From an uncultured Bacteroides sp. (GTDB lineage Bacteria; Bacteroidota; Bacteroidia; Bacteroidales; Bacteroidaceae), in assembly GCA_937890825.1 (NCBI GenBank), contig CALADS010000044.1, forward strand, positions 1 to 54,131: DNA of 54,131 bases. The letters run 5' to 3'. The notes beneath the pieces were generated by a model, which was not told the DNA's origin, did no database searches, and worked only from the letters and a program-made list of their open reading frames with translations. The position numbers and the translations under genes were made by a program. Positions 9,196 to 17,508 of this stretch are shown here, piece by piece; position 1 is the first letter of the stretch; each line of letters begins with the position of its first letter.

Positions 9196-10680
9196 TTATT
9201 TACGAAGCCGGGCCACCGGTATATTCATTTGCTGTCGGTATTTGGCCACTGTACGCCGGGCTATGGGATAACCTTTTTCTTTTAATAACTCTGTCAATTC
9301 ATCATCGGTATAGGGCTTCTTTTTGTCTTCATGTTCGATGCATTCTTTCAATAGTTTGCGTATTTCACGAACCGACATTTCTTCTCCCTCTTCGGTGGTA
9401 TATCCGTCGTTGAAGAAAAATTTCAGCGGATAAATGCCAAAATTGGTTTGCACATATTTGCTGTTGCTCACCCGCGAGATGGTAGAAATATCCAGTTTGG
9501 TGCGTTCGGCCACATCTTTCAGAATCATGGGGCGAAGCAGCGATTCATCGCCTTCCAGAAAGAATGGTCGTTGTAGGTCGATAATGGCTTGCATCGTGGT
9601 CATCAAGGTATTCTGACGCTGTTTCACAGCATCAATAAATCCTTGTGCAGCGTCCATTTTCTGTTTTAGAAACAGCAGGGCTTCTTTCGACTCCTTGCTT
9701 TGATTGGCTTTATTTTTGGTATGTTCTTCTACCAAATCGCTGAAGGTGCGACTCATGCGCAGTTCTGGCACATTACGGCTATTAAGCGATAGGTTGATGG
9801 TGCCGTCGTCAAAGGTTTCCACAATGAAATCGGGTACTATCTGTTGTAGATTTTTGCCGATGGTCTCGCCTAAGGCAGCACCTGGCCGAGGATTCAGCCG
9901 GCAGATATCCTTGATAGCCTGGCTGCAAAGTTCTTCGGTCAGATTAAGTTTTTGCTGTATTTTTTCCCAATGCTTGCGGGTGAATTCCTCGTAGCAATCT
10001 GTCAGAATGGACTGCTCTATCTGTAATAACGGTTGTTCCGGTGTCTGTGCCATTTTGCGATGGAGTTGTATCAGCAGGCATTCTTGCAGATTCCGTGCTC
10101 CCAAGCCGGCAGGATCGAAGTCTTGTATTACTTTCAATACTTGTTCCAATTCGGCTGGAGTGGCATCCACTCCGGCATAGATAGCCAGTTCATCACTGAT
10201 GCTGTCAAGCGACTTTCTCAGCAGCCCATCATCATCCAGCGAACCAATCAGATATTCCGCCAGTTCTTGCTGATGATCGGTCAGTTCACATTCATTCAGT
10301 TGTTCTTTAAGCGTTTCATAGAAAGAAGTAGCATCGGAAAAAGGTATTTCTTCGGGTTGTTCTTCCCGGCTACGGTTGTTTTCTTGCAATTTATAGTCGG
10401 GTATGTCATCTTCGTTCAAGTAATCACTCAGAGAATCATAGCTGGTGTCTCCTTCGTCTTCTTGAGTAGAAGTATTCTCCGGTGCATCCGTATAATCATC
10501 AGTGGCAGATTCTTCTCTACCTTCTTCTAGAGCCGGGTTTTCCAGCAGTTCGGCGCGTACGCGGTCTTCCATCTCCGTGGTGGGTAGTTCCAGCAGTTTC
10601 ACTACCAGAATCTGTTGCGGCGACAGAGTCTGTATCTGTTGCTGCGCCTGCGTCTGTATCTGTCGGGAGCCTTGTGCCAT
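9196..10680 (-). CDS. rpoN: RNA polymerase sigma-54 factor RpoN
   Basis: This 494-residue, full-length sigma-54 directs RNA polymerase to -24/-12 promoters that need AAA+ activators. Region I at the N-terminus is glutamine-rich (QTQAQQQIQTLSPQQ). An acidic region II follows (about 55-110), then the core-binding domain and the HTH. The RpoN box ARRTVAKYR occupies about 474-482, near the C-terminus. It is the first gene of the rpoN-PAP2-gcvH-purE run. No sigma-54 activator is encoded in the window. Confidence 0.97.
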   Translation of the reverse strand: MAQGSRQIQTQAQQQIQTLSPQQILVVKLLELPTTEMEDRVRAELLENPALEEGREESATDDYTDAPENTSTQEDEGDTSYDSLSDYLNEDDIPDYKLQENNRSREEQPEEIPFSDATSFYETLKEQLNECELTDHQQELAEYLIGSLDDDGLLRKSLDSISDELAIYAGVDATPAELEQVLKVIQDFDPAGLGARNLQECLLIQLHRKMAQTPEQPLLQIEQSILTDCYEEFTRKHWEKIQQKLNLTEELCSQAIKDICRLNPRPGAALGETIGKNLQQIVPDFIVETFDDGTINLSLNSRNVPELRMSRTFSDLVEEHTKNKANQSKESKEALLFLKQKMDAAQGFIDAVKQRQNTLMTTMQAIIDLQRPFFLEGDESLLRPMILKDVAERTKLDISTISRVSNSKYVQTNFGIYPLKFFFNDGYTTEEGEEMSVREIRKLLKECIEHEDKKKPYTDDELTELLKEKGYPIARRTVAKYRQQMNIPVARLRK

Positions 10681-10712
10681 GTATTTACTGAATTACGGTT
10701 TAAATTCTACTG

Positions 10713-10720
10713 CAAACATA
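10713..10720 (-). promoter_or_regulatory. -7 box TATGTTTG for rpoN
   Basis: The complement of 10713-10720 reads TATGTTTG, 33 bp before the rpoN ATG. No clear -33 box is visible. It is back to back with the aminopeptidase promoter. Confidence 0.45.
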
Positions 10721-10742
10721 CGGAAAAATCCGCTTCTTTTCG

Positions 10743-10750
10743 TACCTTTG
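10743..10750 (+). promoter_or_regulatory. -7 box TACCTTTG for the aminopeptidase gene
   Basis: TACCTTTG lies 27 bp before the ATG at 10778. No convincing -33 TTG is seen about 20 bp upstream. Confidence 0.5.
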
Positions 10751-10777
10751 GTGCAAAACATTTTAAAAATAGACATT

Positions 10778-12151
10778 ATGTTTGCTAAAGAGACGTATGT
10801 ACAGCGTAGAGCCTTGCTGAAACAGAAGATGGGCTCAGGAGTCATTCTGTTCTTGGGCAATGACGAGCAGGGCCTGAACTATGAGGACAACACTTTTCGT
10901 TATCGTCAAGACTCCACTTTCCTTTACTATTTTGGTTTGTCGTTTGCCGGTTTGTCTGCTATCATTGATGTAGATGAAGACCGTGAAATTATTTTCGGCG
11001 ACGAGCTGACCATCGACCATATTGTCTGGATGGGCACCCAACCTACCTTGCAGGAGAAAGCGGCGGCAGTGGGCATTGCCGAGACTCGTCCGGCTGCCGA
11101 ATTGGCCACATACCTGCATCACGTAGTGCAAAAAGGAGAAATGATTCATTACCTTCCTCCTTACAGGGCAGAACACAAATTGAAACTGATGGATTGGCTG
11201 GGTATTCCGCCTGCCCGTCAGGAGGGGTCAGTACCCTTGATTAAGGCCATTGTGTCGCAGCGCAATTATAAGTCGGAAGAGGAAATAGCTGAAATAGAAA
11301 AGGCTTGTAATGTAACGGCCGACATGCATATCACGGCCATGAAGGTGATACGTCCGGGTATGTATGAGTATGAAGTAGTGGCCGAGATGAACCGTATAGC
11401 CGAGATGAACAACTGCGAACTGTCGTTTGCCACGATTGCCACCATCAACGGCCAGACCTTGCATAATCATTATCACGGTAATCGCATCAAGAGCGGTGAC
11501 CTTTTCCTGATTGATGCCGGTGCAGAATTGCCTTCGGGCTATTGCGGCGATATGTCGTCTACCGTGCCTGCCGACAAGACGTTCACTGCCCGCCAGCGTG
11601 CGGTGTACGAAATTCAGAACCGTATGCATCTGGCATCCGTACAGGCCTTGCGCCCAGGTATTCCTTATATGGATGTGTACGACCTCTCGGCACAGGTGAT
11701 GGTAGAGGGACTGAAAGATTTGGGACTGATGAAGGGGAATGCTGAAGATGCGGTGCGCGAAGGAGCACATGCTTTGTTCTATCCACACGGATTGGGTCAC
11801 ATGATGGGGCTGGATGTACACGATATGGAGAACTTCGGAGAGTTGTGGGTAGGTTACAACGGCCAACCCAAGAGTACCCAGTTCGGCCGTAAGAGTCAGC
11901 GTTTGGCTATTCCGTTGGAACCGGGCTTTGTGCATACAGTAGAGCCGGGCATTTATTTCATTCCCGAACTGATTGATTTATGGCGTGGACAGCATAAGTT
12001 TACCGACTTTATCAATTACGATGAAGTGGAGAAATACCGCAATTTCGGTGGTATTCGTAACGAAGAAGATTATCTGATTACTGAGACCGGCGCGCGCCGA
12101 TTGGGTAAGAAGATTCCGCTGACTCCTGAAGAGGTGGAAGCACTGCGATAA
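10778..12151 (+). CDS. Aminopeptidase P (Xaa-Pro aminopeptidase, M24B)
   Basis: This 457-residue metallopeptidase removes N-terminal residues that precede proline. The N-terminal domain (about 1-170) precedes the pita-bread catalytic domain. The five dinuclear metal ligands are visible: D246 and D258 (LIDAG, GDMS), H341 (HGLGHMMG), E389 (VEPGIYF) and E430 (RNEEDY). I placed the start at the ATG at 10778, just after a -7 box. The frame is open further upstream but there it lies antisense to rpoN and before the promoter. Confidence 0.93.
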   Translation: MFAKETYVQRRALLKQKMGSGVILFLGNDEQGLNYEDNTFRYRQDSTFLYYFGLSFAGLSAIIDVDEDREIIFGDELTIDHIVWMGTQPTLQEKAAAVGIAETRPAAELATYLHHVVQKGEMIHYLPPYRAEHKLKLMDWLGIPPARQEGSVPLIKAIVSQRNYKSEEEIAEIEKACNVTADMHITAMKVIRPGMYEYEVVAEMNRIAEMNNCELSFATIATINGQTLHNHYHGNRIKSGDLFLIDAGAELPSGYCGDMSSTVPADKTFTARQRAVYEIQNRMHLASVQALRPGIPYMDVYDLSAQVMVEGLKDLGLMKGNAEDAVREGAHALFYPHGLGHMMGLDVHDMENFGELWVGYNGQPKSTQFGRKSQRLAIPLEPGFVHTVEPGIYFIPELIDLWRGQHKFTDFINYDEVEKYRNFGGIRNEEDYLITETGARRLGKKIPLTPEEVEALR

Positions 12152-12174
12152 ACGTATGCCTGATGCGTAGACGA

Positions 12175-12231
12175 CGCAGATACTATAGCTATCATACTTC
12201 CATGATGCATCTATAGTATCTGCGCCGTTTG
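12175..12231. terminator. Bidirectional terminator with 14-bp perfect stem
   Basis: CGCAGATACTATAG (12175-12188) pairs perfectly with 12211-12224 around a 22-base loop. It lies between the convergent aminopeptidase and histidine-kinase-like genes. The T run after it is short and interrupted. Confidence 0.7.
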
Positions 12232-12270
12232 TTTTTGAGCTGGTCATTGCCAGTATGCTTGGCAATAGCT

Positions 12271-13782
12271 TTATGCATGTAGCTCCAGCACGAATCGTGC
12301 CCCCTTGGTATAGGCAGTGTCCAGCGTCAGTTCACCATTCATTTTGGCAGCCATCAGTGCGCAGATAGGTAGTCCTAATCCGTCGCCTTGTGTCAAGTCC
12401 TTGATTTCGGCAAAGGGTTTGAAAATCTGTTCGCGCTGTTCTTCGGCAATGCCACACCCCGTGTCGCTTACGATGAACTGATGGGTATGGGCGCCGCGCT
12501 TTTTGAAGTCCAGCGTAATTTTCCCTCCTTCCGGTGTGTACATAGCTGCATTTTTCAGCAGATGCAGCAAGATGTGTTGCAGATGTTCGGCATTGATTCT
12601 GATAGACAGTTTCGGTGCGTTGACTTGCAGGCTGACTCCAGTCTTTACCAACGGCTGAATCTGCGCTGTCACCCCTTCGCAGAAAACGGCCATGTTCTGC
12701 TCCTGCATTTCATACGGCTCTGAAAGGCTGCTTTCCAGCTCGGAAAGTTGCTGTATATGCAGGGCAAAGCTATGCAATGCCTGTACGCCCGGTTGACGGG
12801 CATCCAAGGTCTGAAGGGTAGGTTCCATTTGCATGGAAATATTTTGGATAAAGGCCGTTTTCAGTGCATGGTGTTCCTGAATAGTTCTGATGGTTTTCTT
12901 TTGCTTGCGCGTCAGTACGATGAAGCGCATCAGGATGACGGCGCCGAATATCAACACACCGGTCAGGATGGCAGCCAGCAGGCAGAGTCCTATGATGATG
13001 TACTGCTTGCTGTTCAGTGAATGGTCTTTGTCCTGTATGGTCTGCAGGCTTTCGTCGTAGCGTTGCTTCAAGGCATTCAGCTTGTCTTGTGCGGTCAGTG
13101 CCTGGATGGAATCGTTCCAGGCCATGTATTGACGATAGGTGCGCTCCATCAGTGCTGCCTGATTGGCCTTGCGGGCTATGTTCAGGAGCGTCTGATAGCA
13201 ATCTTTCACTTTGCTGTAGTTCTTTTGGGCAGTATACTGTCCGATAAGCTGGGTAATGGCCTGATCGCCCTGAGCCGTCATGCCGAAGGTATAGTAGAAA
13301 CTGGCTTTGGTGTAGAGTAACTCGTTGTTCAGCGAATCGTTGGCAGCCCGTTGAGCAGTAGCTTCCAATCGCTCAATCTGTTCTTTGGCACGGGCTGTTT
13401 TCTGTAGTTTGGTATACATTTGCAGGCGTTCCTTGTAGATATTGAACAGCGGTTTCGGCAGGCGTTTTCCAGATTTCCTTTCACCGATAATTACCATGCT
13501 TTCTGTTTGGCGCAATATGTCGAACGCTTCTTTATATAAGTTTTCTCGATGATAAAGGTTACACGTCTGAATGCCGCATTCAGCAGCCTGAGTATAGTCT
13601 CCTTTATTGGCATAGGCCTGATAAGCTTTCAGAAACAGAGAGCGGGCCTGTGTGTATTCTTTTTTGGCCAGGCTTTCTTCGGCCTGCTGTCTAAGTGCTT
13701 TTGCCTGGTTTTCAGTCTGTGCATATAGTGGTGGGCACAGCCAGGATATAAGCAGCACGAATAAGATAAATGTTTGTTTCAT
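12271..13782 (-). CDS. TPR-containing histidine-kinase-like protein without phospho-acceptor His
   Basis: The 503-residue protein has a signal peptide (1-21), a periplasmic TPR-like helical region (about 22-250), one transmembrane helix (261-290), a short dimerisation helix pair and a HATPase_c domain (about 395-503). The ATPase boxes look intact: N411 in LLKNAAMY, DTGCGI (440-445) and GDGLGLPI (466-473). At the H-box, where kinases have NISHEIRTPL, it reads NISMQMEPTL, with Met317 in place of the histidine. It may be a pseudokinase or may act through a partner. No response regulator gene lies beside it. Confidence 0.8.
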   Translation of the reverse strand: MKQTFILFVLLISWLCPPLYAQTENQAKALRQQAEESLAKKEYTQARSLFLKAYQAYANKGDYTQAAECGIQTCNLYHRENLYKEAFDILRQTESMVIIGERKSGKRLPKPLFNIYKERLQMYTKLQKTARAKEQIERLEATAQRAANDSLNNELLYTKASFYYTFGMTAQGDQAITQLIGQYTAQKNYSKVKDCYQTLLNIARKANQAALMERTYRQYMAWNDSIQALTAQDKLNALKQRYDESLQTIQDKDHSLNSKQYIIIGLCLLAAILTGVLIFGAVILMRFIVLTRKQKKTIRTIQEHHALKTAFIQNISMQMEPTLQTLDARQPGVQALHSFALHIQQLSELESSLSEPYEMQEQNMAVFCEGVTAQIQPLVKTGVSLQVNAPKLSIRINAEHLQHILLHLLKNAAMYTPEGGKITLDFKKRGAHTHQFIVSDTGCGIAEEQREQIFKPFAEIKDLTQGDGLGLPICALMAAKMNGELTLDTAYTKGARFVLELHA

Positions 13783-13804
13783 TGTTTGTTTTTTGTTTTC
13801 GCTG

Positions 13805-13836
13805 CAAAGTAAGCCAATTCTTCTTAAAGATGCAAA
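13805..13836 (-). promoter_or_regulatory. Promoter of the TPR histidine-kinase-like gene
   Basis: On the minus strand TTTG (complement of 13833-13836), 20 bp, then TTACTTTG (complement of 13805-13812), one mismatch from TAnnTTTG. It is 22 bp before the start codon. Confidence 0.55.
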
Positions 13837-13933
13837 TGCTGCTTCCCGGCTCAGTTAGGGCTCAGATAGGGCACAGACACGGTGGCGATTAGACCGTCGA
13901 TAAGCGTCAATCTCTTGAATTTCAGTCGTTTCT

Positions 13934-15607
13934 TTAGTATTTAAAGCTGCTTCCTCCAAAGAATTCGCGCAGCAGCGAGGTAGGCGGCACTTCATTGTCG
14001 GGCACCGGTGTAAAGTATTTGATGAATTTCAGCAGACGATAGGCTTCGGCATATTCGGGACAGTTGCGCGGTACGATGCTCAGAATGGGCTCGGCATGAT
14101 AGCGCAGCACGGCAAATTCGAACAGCATGGCCGAGTTGAACATGATGTCGGCATTCTCCTGGTAGGGGAAAATCCATTTGTCTTCCCCAGCCCGCACACT
14201 GGGCCAGCGCGAAATGGTTTCCTGTGCCGAGTAACCGCGGTAATTAAAGTCGCGTACAATGCGGCGTAGCAGACGGTTGTCGGTGGTAGGAATCCAGTTG
14301 TGGTCGTCCAGTGAGATGGTAGTCAGGGCCGATACGTAAATCTTGAATTTGTTTTCATCGGGAATCTGCGGGGTCAGTTCCGGATTCAGTGCATGGATGC
14401 CTTCCAGGATAAGTACGGTGTGGTCGTCAATGCGCAGCTTGTCGCCGTGGAATTCCCGTTTGCCCGTAGTGAAGTTAAAGGTAGGTAAATCTACTTCTTC
14501 ACCTCGCAGCAGGGCCTGTAACTGCTGGTTGAAGAGTTTTAGATCCAAGGCATAGAGCGATTCATAGTCATACTCTCCTTTCTCATCGCGTGGAGTATCT
14601 TCACGGTTCACGAAGTAATTGTCCAGTGCTATGGGATAGGGGCGCAGTCCGTTGGTCATCAGTTGGATGGAGAGCCGTTTGCTGAAGGTCGTTTTGCCCG
14701 AAGAAGAGGGGCCGGATATAAGCACCAACCTCACTTGCTTACCCTGTTCGCTACGGTGATAGATGATGTCGGCTATCTGAGCTATCTTTTTTTCCTGCAA
14801 GGCTTCGGCCACTTTGATAAGGTCGGTAGCGTGGCCTTCTTCGCAAGCCTGGTTGATGTCGCCCACGTTGCCCAACCCCATGATGTAATTCCAGCGCAGG
14901 TATTCAGAGAACACATCCAGCATCTTTTCCTGTTTGATTACCTCTTCCAGTACCAGTGGATTTTCTTTATTGGGAATGCGCAGCAGTAGTCCGTCGTAAT
15001 ACTTCACCAGGTCGAATAGCTTTATATATCCGGTGCTGGGTAGCAGGTTACCGTAGTAATAGTCAATGGTATCGCCCAATGTATAATAATAGGTATACAG
15101 CGACCCCGAAGTTTCTAGCAACTTTACTTTATCGGTCATACCCCGTTCGCTGAAGATGCGCACAGCTTCGCTGGTATGGCATTCCGTGCGGATGAAAGGC
15201 AGGTCGGCTGCAATGATTTCTTGCATGCGTTTTTTCAGTGCCATCACATCTTCTAGTTCAACGGGGCGTCCCAGCAGTAAGTTGCAGAAATAGCCTTTGG
15301 ATACAGGGTGCTCTACCAGTAGTTTCCCTTCCGGAAAGAGGTCGTTGACGGCTTTATAAAGGATGAAGCACAAAGTGCGGACGTAGGTACGCATACCGGA
15401 AGGGTCTCGCACGTCTAGAAATTCCACGTCTTTATTATTGAATACTCTGAAATTAAGTCCTTCGGAGCGATTGTTGACCTTGGCACTGACCACTTGATAA
15501 GGAAAATCCAGATTAAATCCTTGATAAATTTCCAAAAGTGTGCTTCCGATAGGGAATTCTTTAGAAATATTATTATTTTTGCAACAAATTTGTAACATGT
15601 GTTTCAT
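13934..15607 (-). CDS. Nucleoside (uridine) kinase with TGS/threonyl-tRNA-synthetase-like N-terminus
   Basis: This 557-residue protein has two parts. Residues about 1-70 resemble a TGS domain, and about 75-250 resemble the second additional domain of threonyl-tRNA synthetase. A C-terminal uridine-kinase-like P-loop domain follows, with Walker A GPSSSGKT (299-306). It should phosphorylate a nucleoside with ATP; the role of the N-terminal part in this widespread fusion is unclear. Two in-frame Met codons (residues 1 and 4) could start it. The gene is divergent from the Na/Pi symporter gene. The 150-bp stretch downstream holds the kinase-like gene's promoter and no clear terminator. Confidence 0.85.
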   Translation of the reverse strand: MKHMLQICCKNNNISKEFPIGSTLLEIYQGFNLDFPYQVVSAKVNNRSEGLNFRVFNNKDVEFLDVRDPSGMRTYVRTLCFILYKAVNDLFPEGKLLVEHPVSKGYFCNLLLGRPVELEDVMALKKRMQEIIAADLPFIRTECHTSEAVRIFSERGMTDKVKLLETSGSLYTYYYTLGDTIDYYYGNLLPSTGYIKLFDLVKYYDGLLLRIPNKENPLVLEEVIKQEKMLDVFSEYLRWNYIMGLGNVGDINQACEEGHATDLIKVAEALQEKKIAQIADIIYHRSEQGKQVRLVLISGPSSSGKTTFSKRLSIQLMTNGLRPYPIALDNYFVNREDTPRDEKGEYDYESLYALDLKLFNQQLQALLRGEEVDLPTFNFTTGKREFHGDKLRIDDHTVLILEGIHALNPELTPQIPDENKFKIYVSALTTISLDDHNWIPTTDNRLLRRIVRDFNYRGYSAQETISRWPSVRAGEDKWIFPYQENADIMFNSAMLFEFAVLRYHAEPILSIVPRNCPEYAEAYRLLKFIKYFTPVPDNEVPPTSLLREFFGGSSFKY

Positions 15608-15690
15608 AACCGTCGATTTTTAATGAGTTACTGCGTTAAATATAGGACATTATAACGCATGAAAGAATGAATCACCTTAAATAATTAAAG

Positions 15691-17388
15691 ATGGAATATT
15701 CTTTTTATGATTTTTTAAAATTACTTGGCTCATTGGCCTTGTTTCTTTATGGCATGAAAATCATGAGCGAGGGACTACAGAAGTTTGCCGGTGACCGCCT
15801 GCGTAAAATCCTGACCGCCATGACGACCAACCGGGTAACCGGAGTACTCACGGGTGTGCTGATTACGGCACTGATTCAATCCTCTTCTGCCACTACCGTC
15901 ATGGTGGTAAGTTTTGTCAATGCAGGTTTGCTGACCTTATCTCAATCCATTGGAGTAATCATGGGTGCCAATATCGGTACCACGGTAACGGCCTGGATTA
16001 TTTCCGCCTTGGGCTTTAAGGTAGACATTGCTGCTTTTGCCCTTCCTTTGCTAGCGTTTGGCATTCCATTGCTCTTCTCTCAGAAAAGTAATCGCAAGTC
16101 TTTAGGTGAATTCATTTTTGGTTTCTCTTTCCTGTTTATGGGCTTGTCTTATTTGAAGAACAATGCTCCAGATTTAAGTCATAATCCTGATATGCTGGCA
16201 TTTGTACAGGATTACACAGACATGGGCTTTATCTCTATCTTGCTGTTTGTGCTGATTGGTACCATTCTGACCATGATTGTGCAGGCATCAGCAGCTACGA
16301 TGGCTATTACGCTGATTATGTGTGCCAATGGCTGGATTAGCTTCGAACTGGGAGCAGCCTTGGTGTTGGGCGAGAACATCGGTACCACTATTACGGCTAA
16401 TCTGGCAGCCTTGACGGGTAATACACAAGCGCGAAGAGCAGCCTTGGCGCATTTGGTTTTCAATATCTTTGGTGTCATTTGGGTGCTGTGTCTGTTTGTG
16501 CCGTTTACCAATGGTGTTTCCTGGTTTGTGGAGAATGTAATGGGCACCACCGATCCGGCCGTAGCCGTATCCTTCAAGTTGTCCGCTTTCCATACAGCCT
16601 TTAATATCTGTAACGTTTTAATTCTGATTTGGTTCGTGAAATTTATCGAACGTACCGTATGTGCCATTATTCCGATGAAGGAGCAAGACGAAGAGTATCG
16701 TTTGCGATTCATCTCGGGCGGTATGCTTTCTACGGCCGAACTTTCTATCTTGCAGGCTAGTAAGGAGATTCATTTGTTTGCCGAGCGCACGCACCGTATG
16801 TTTGGCATGGTGCAGGATTTGCTGCATACCGAGAAAGATGATGATTTTACCAAGTTGTTCAGCCGCATAGAAAAGTACGAGAACATCAGCGACAGCATGG
16901 AGCTGGAGATTGCCAATTACTTGAACTCCGTGTCGGAAGGCCGGCTTAGCTCGGAAAGTAAGTTGCAGATTCGAGCCATGCTGCGCGAGGTGACCGAAAT
17001 CGAAAGCATTGGAGACAGTTGTTATAATCTGGCCCGCACCATCAACCGTAAGCGTCAGACCACCCAGGATTTCACGGAAAAACAATATGAGCATATTCAC
17101 CTGATGATGAAGCTTACGGATGAGGCTTTGTCGCAGATGATTGTGGTTATCGAGCATCCCGAGCATCAGGCGAATGATGTGAACAAGTCGTTCAACATAG
17201 AGAATGAAATCAATAACTACCGCAATCAGTTGAAGAATCAGAATATTCTGGATGTGAACAACAAGGAATACGATTATCAGATGGGTGTATACTACATGGA
17301 TATCGTGGCCGAATGTGAAAAACTGGGCGACTATGTGGTGAATGTGGTGGAAGCCAGCAGTGATATCAAGGAGAAGAAGGCTGCGTAA
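15691..17388 (+). CDS. Na/Pi cotransporter family protein with PhoU-like tail
   Basis: This 565-residue inner-membrane protein belongs to the Na/Pi cotransporter (NptA/YjbB) family. The two inverted transport repeats each carry the family signatures: QSSSATT and GANIGTT in the first, QASAAT and GENIGTT in the second. About eight hydrophobic helices fill residues 1-330. The C-terminal part (about 345-555) is a cytoplasmic helical PhoU-like domain. It probably moves phosphate with sodium; export is also known in the family. It stands between the divergent nucleoside kinase and the P-type ATPase gene. Confidence 0.88.
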   Translation: MEYSFYDFLKLLGSLALFLYGMKIMSEGLQKFAGDRLRKILTAMTTNRVTGVLTGVLITALIQSSSATTVMVVSFVNAGLLTLSQSIGVIMGANIGTTVTAWIISALGFKVDIAAFALPLLAFGIPLLFSQKSNRKSLGEFIFGFSFLFMGLSYLKNNAPDLSHNPDMLAFVQDYTDMGFISILLFVLIGTILTMIVQASAATMAITLIMCANGWISFELGAALVLGENIGTTITANLAALTGNTQARRAALAHLVFNIFGVIWVLCLFVPFTNGVSWFVENVMGTTDPAVAVSFKLSAFHTAFNICNVLILIWFVKFIERTVCAIIPMKEQDEEYRLRFISGGMLSTAELSILQASKEIHLFAERTHRMFGMVQDLLHTEKDDDFTKLFSRIEKYENISDSMELEIANYLNSVSEGRLSSESKLQIRAMLREVTEIESIGDSCYNLARTINRKRQTTQDFTEKQYEHIHLMMKLTDEALSQMIVVIEHPEHQANDVNKSFNIENEINNYRNQLKNQNILDVNNKEYDYQMGVYYMDIVAECEKLGDYVVNVVEASSDIKEKKAA

Positions 17389-17470
17389 AGCTCAGTCATT
17401 CTCTTTCAGATAGGGCAGAGGCTTTTCCTATAAAAAAATGAAATCACTTTAGCTTACCGATTAATTGTTG

Positions 17471-17478
17471 TAATTTTG
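17471..17478 (+). promoter_or_regulatory. -7 box TAATTTTG for the P-type ATPase
   Basis: TAATTTTG matches TAnnTTTG and lies 30 bp before the ATG at 17509. It overlaps an in-frame TTG, which argues against a start further upstream. A weak TTTA stands near the -33 position. Confidence 0.5.
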
Positions 17479-17508
17479 CGGCTCAATACAATAAACGAGA
17501 ATATTTGC

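Noticed and set aside
10502..10777. Upstream extension of the aminopeptidase frame
   Set aside because: It is antisense to rpoN and lies before the -7 box at 10743.
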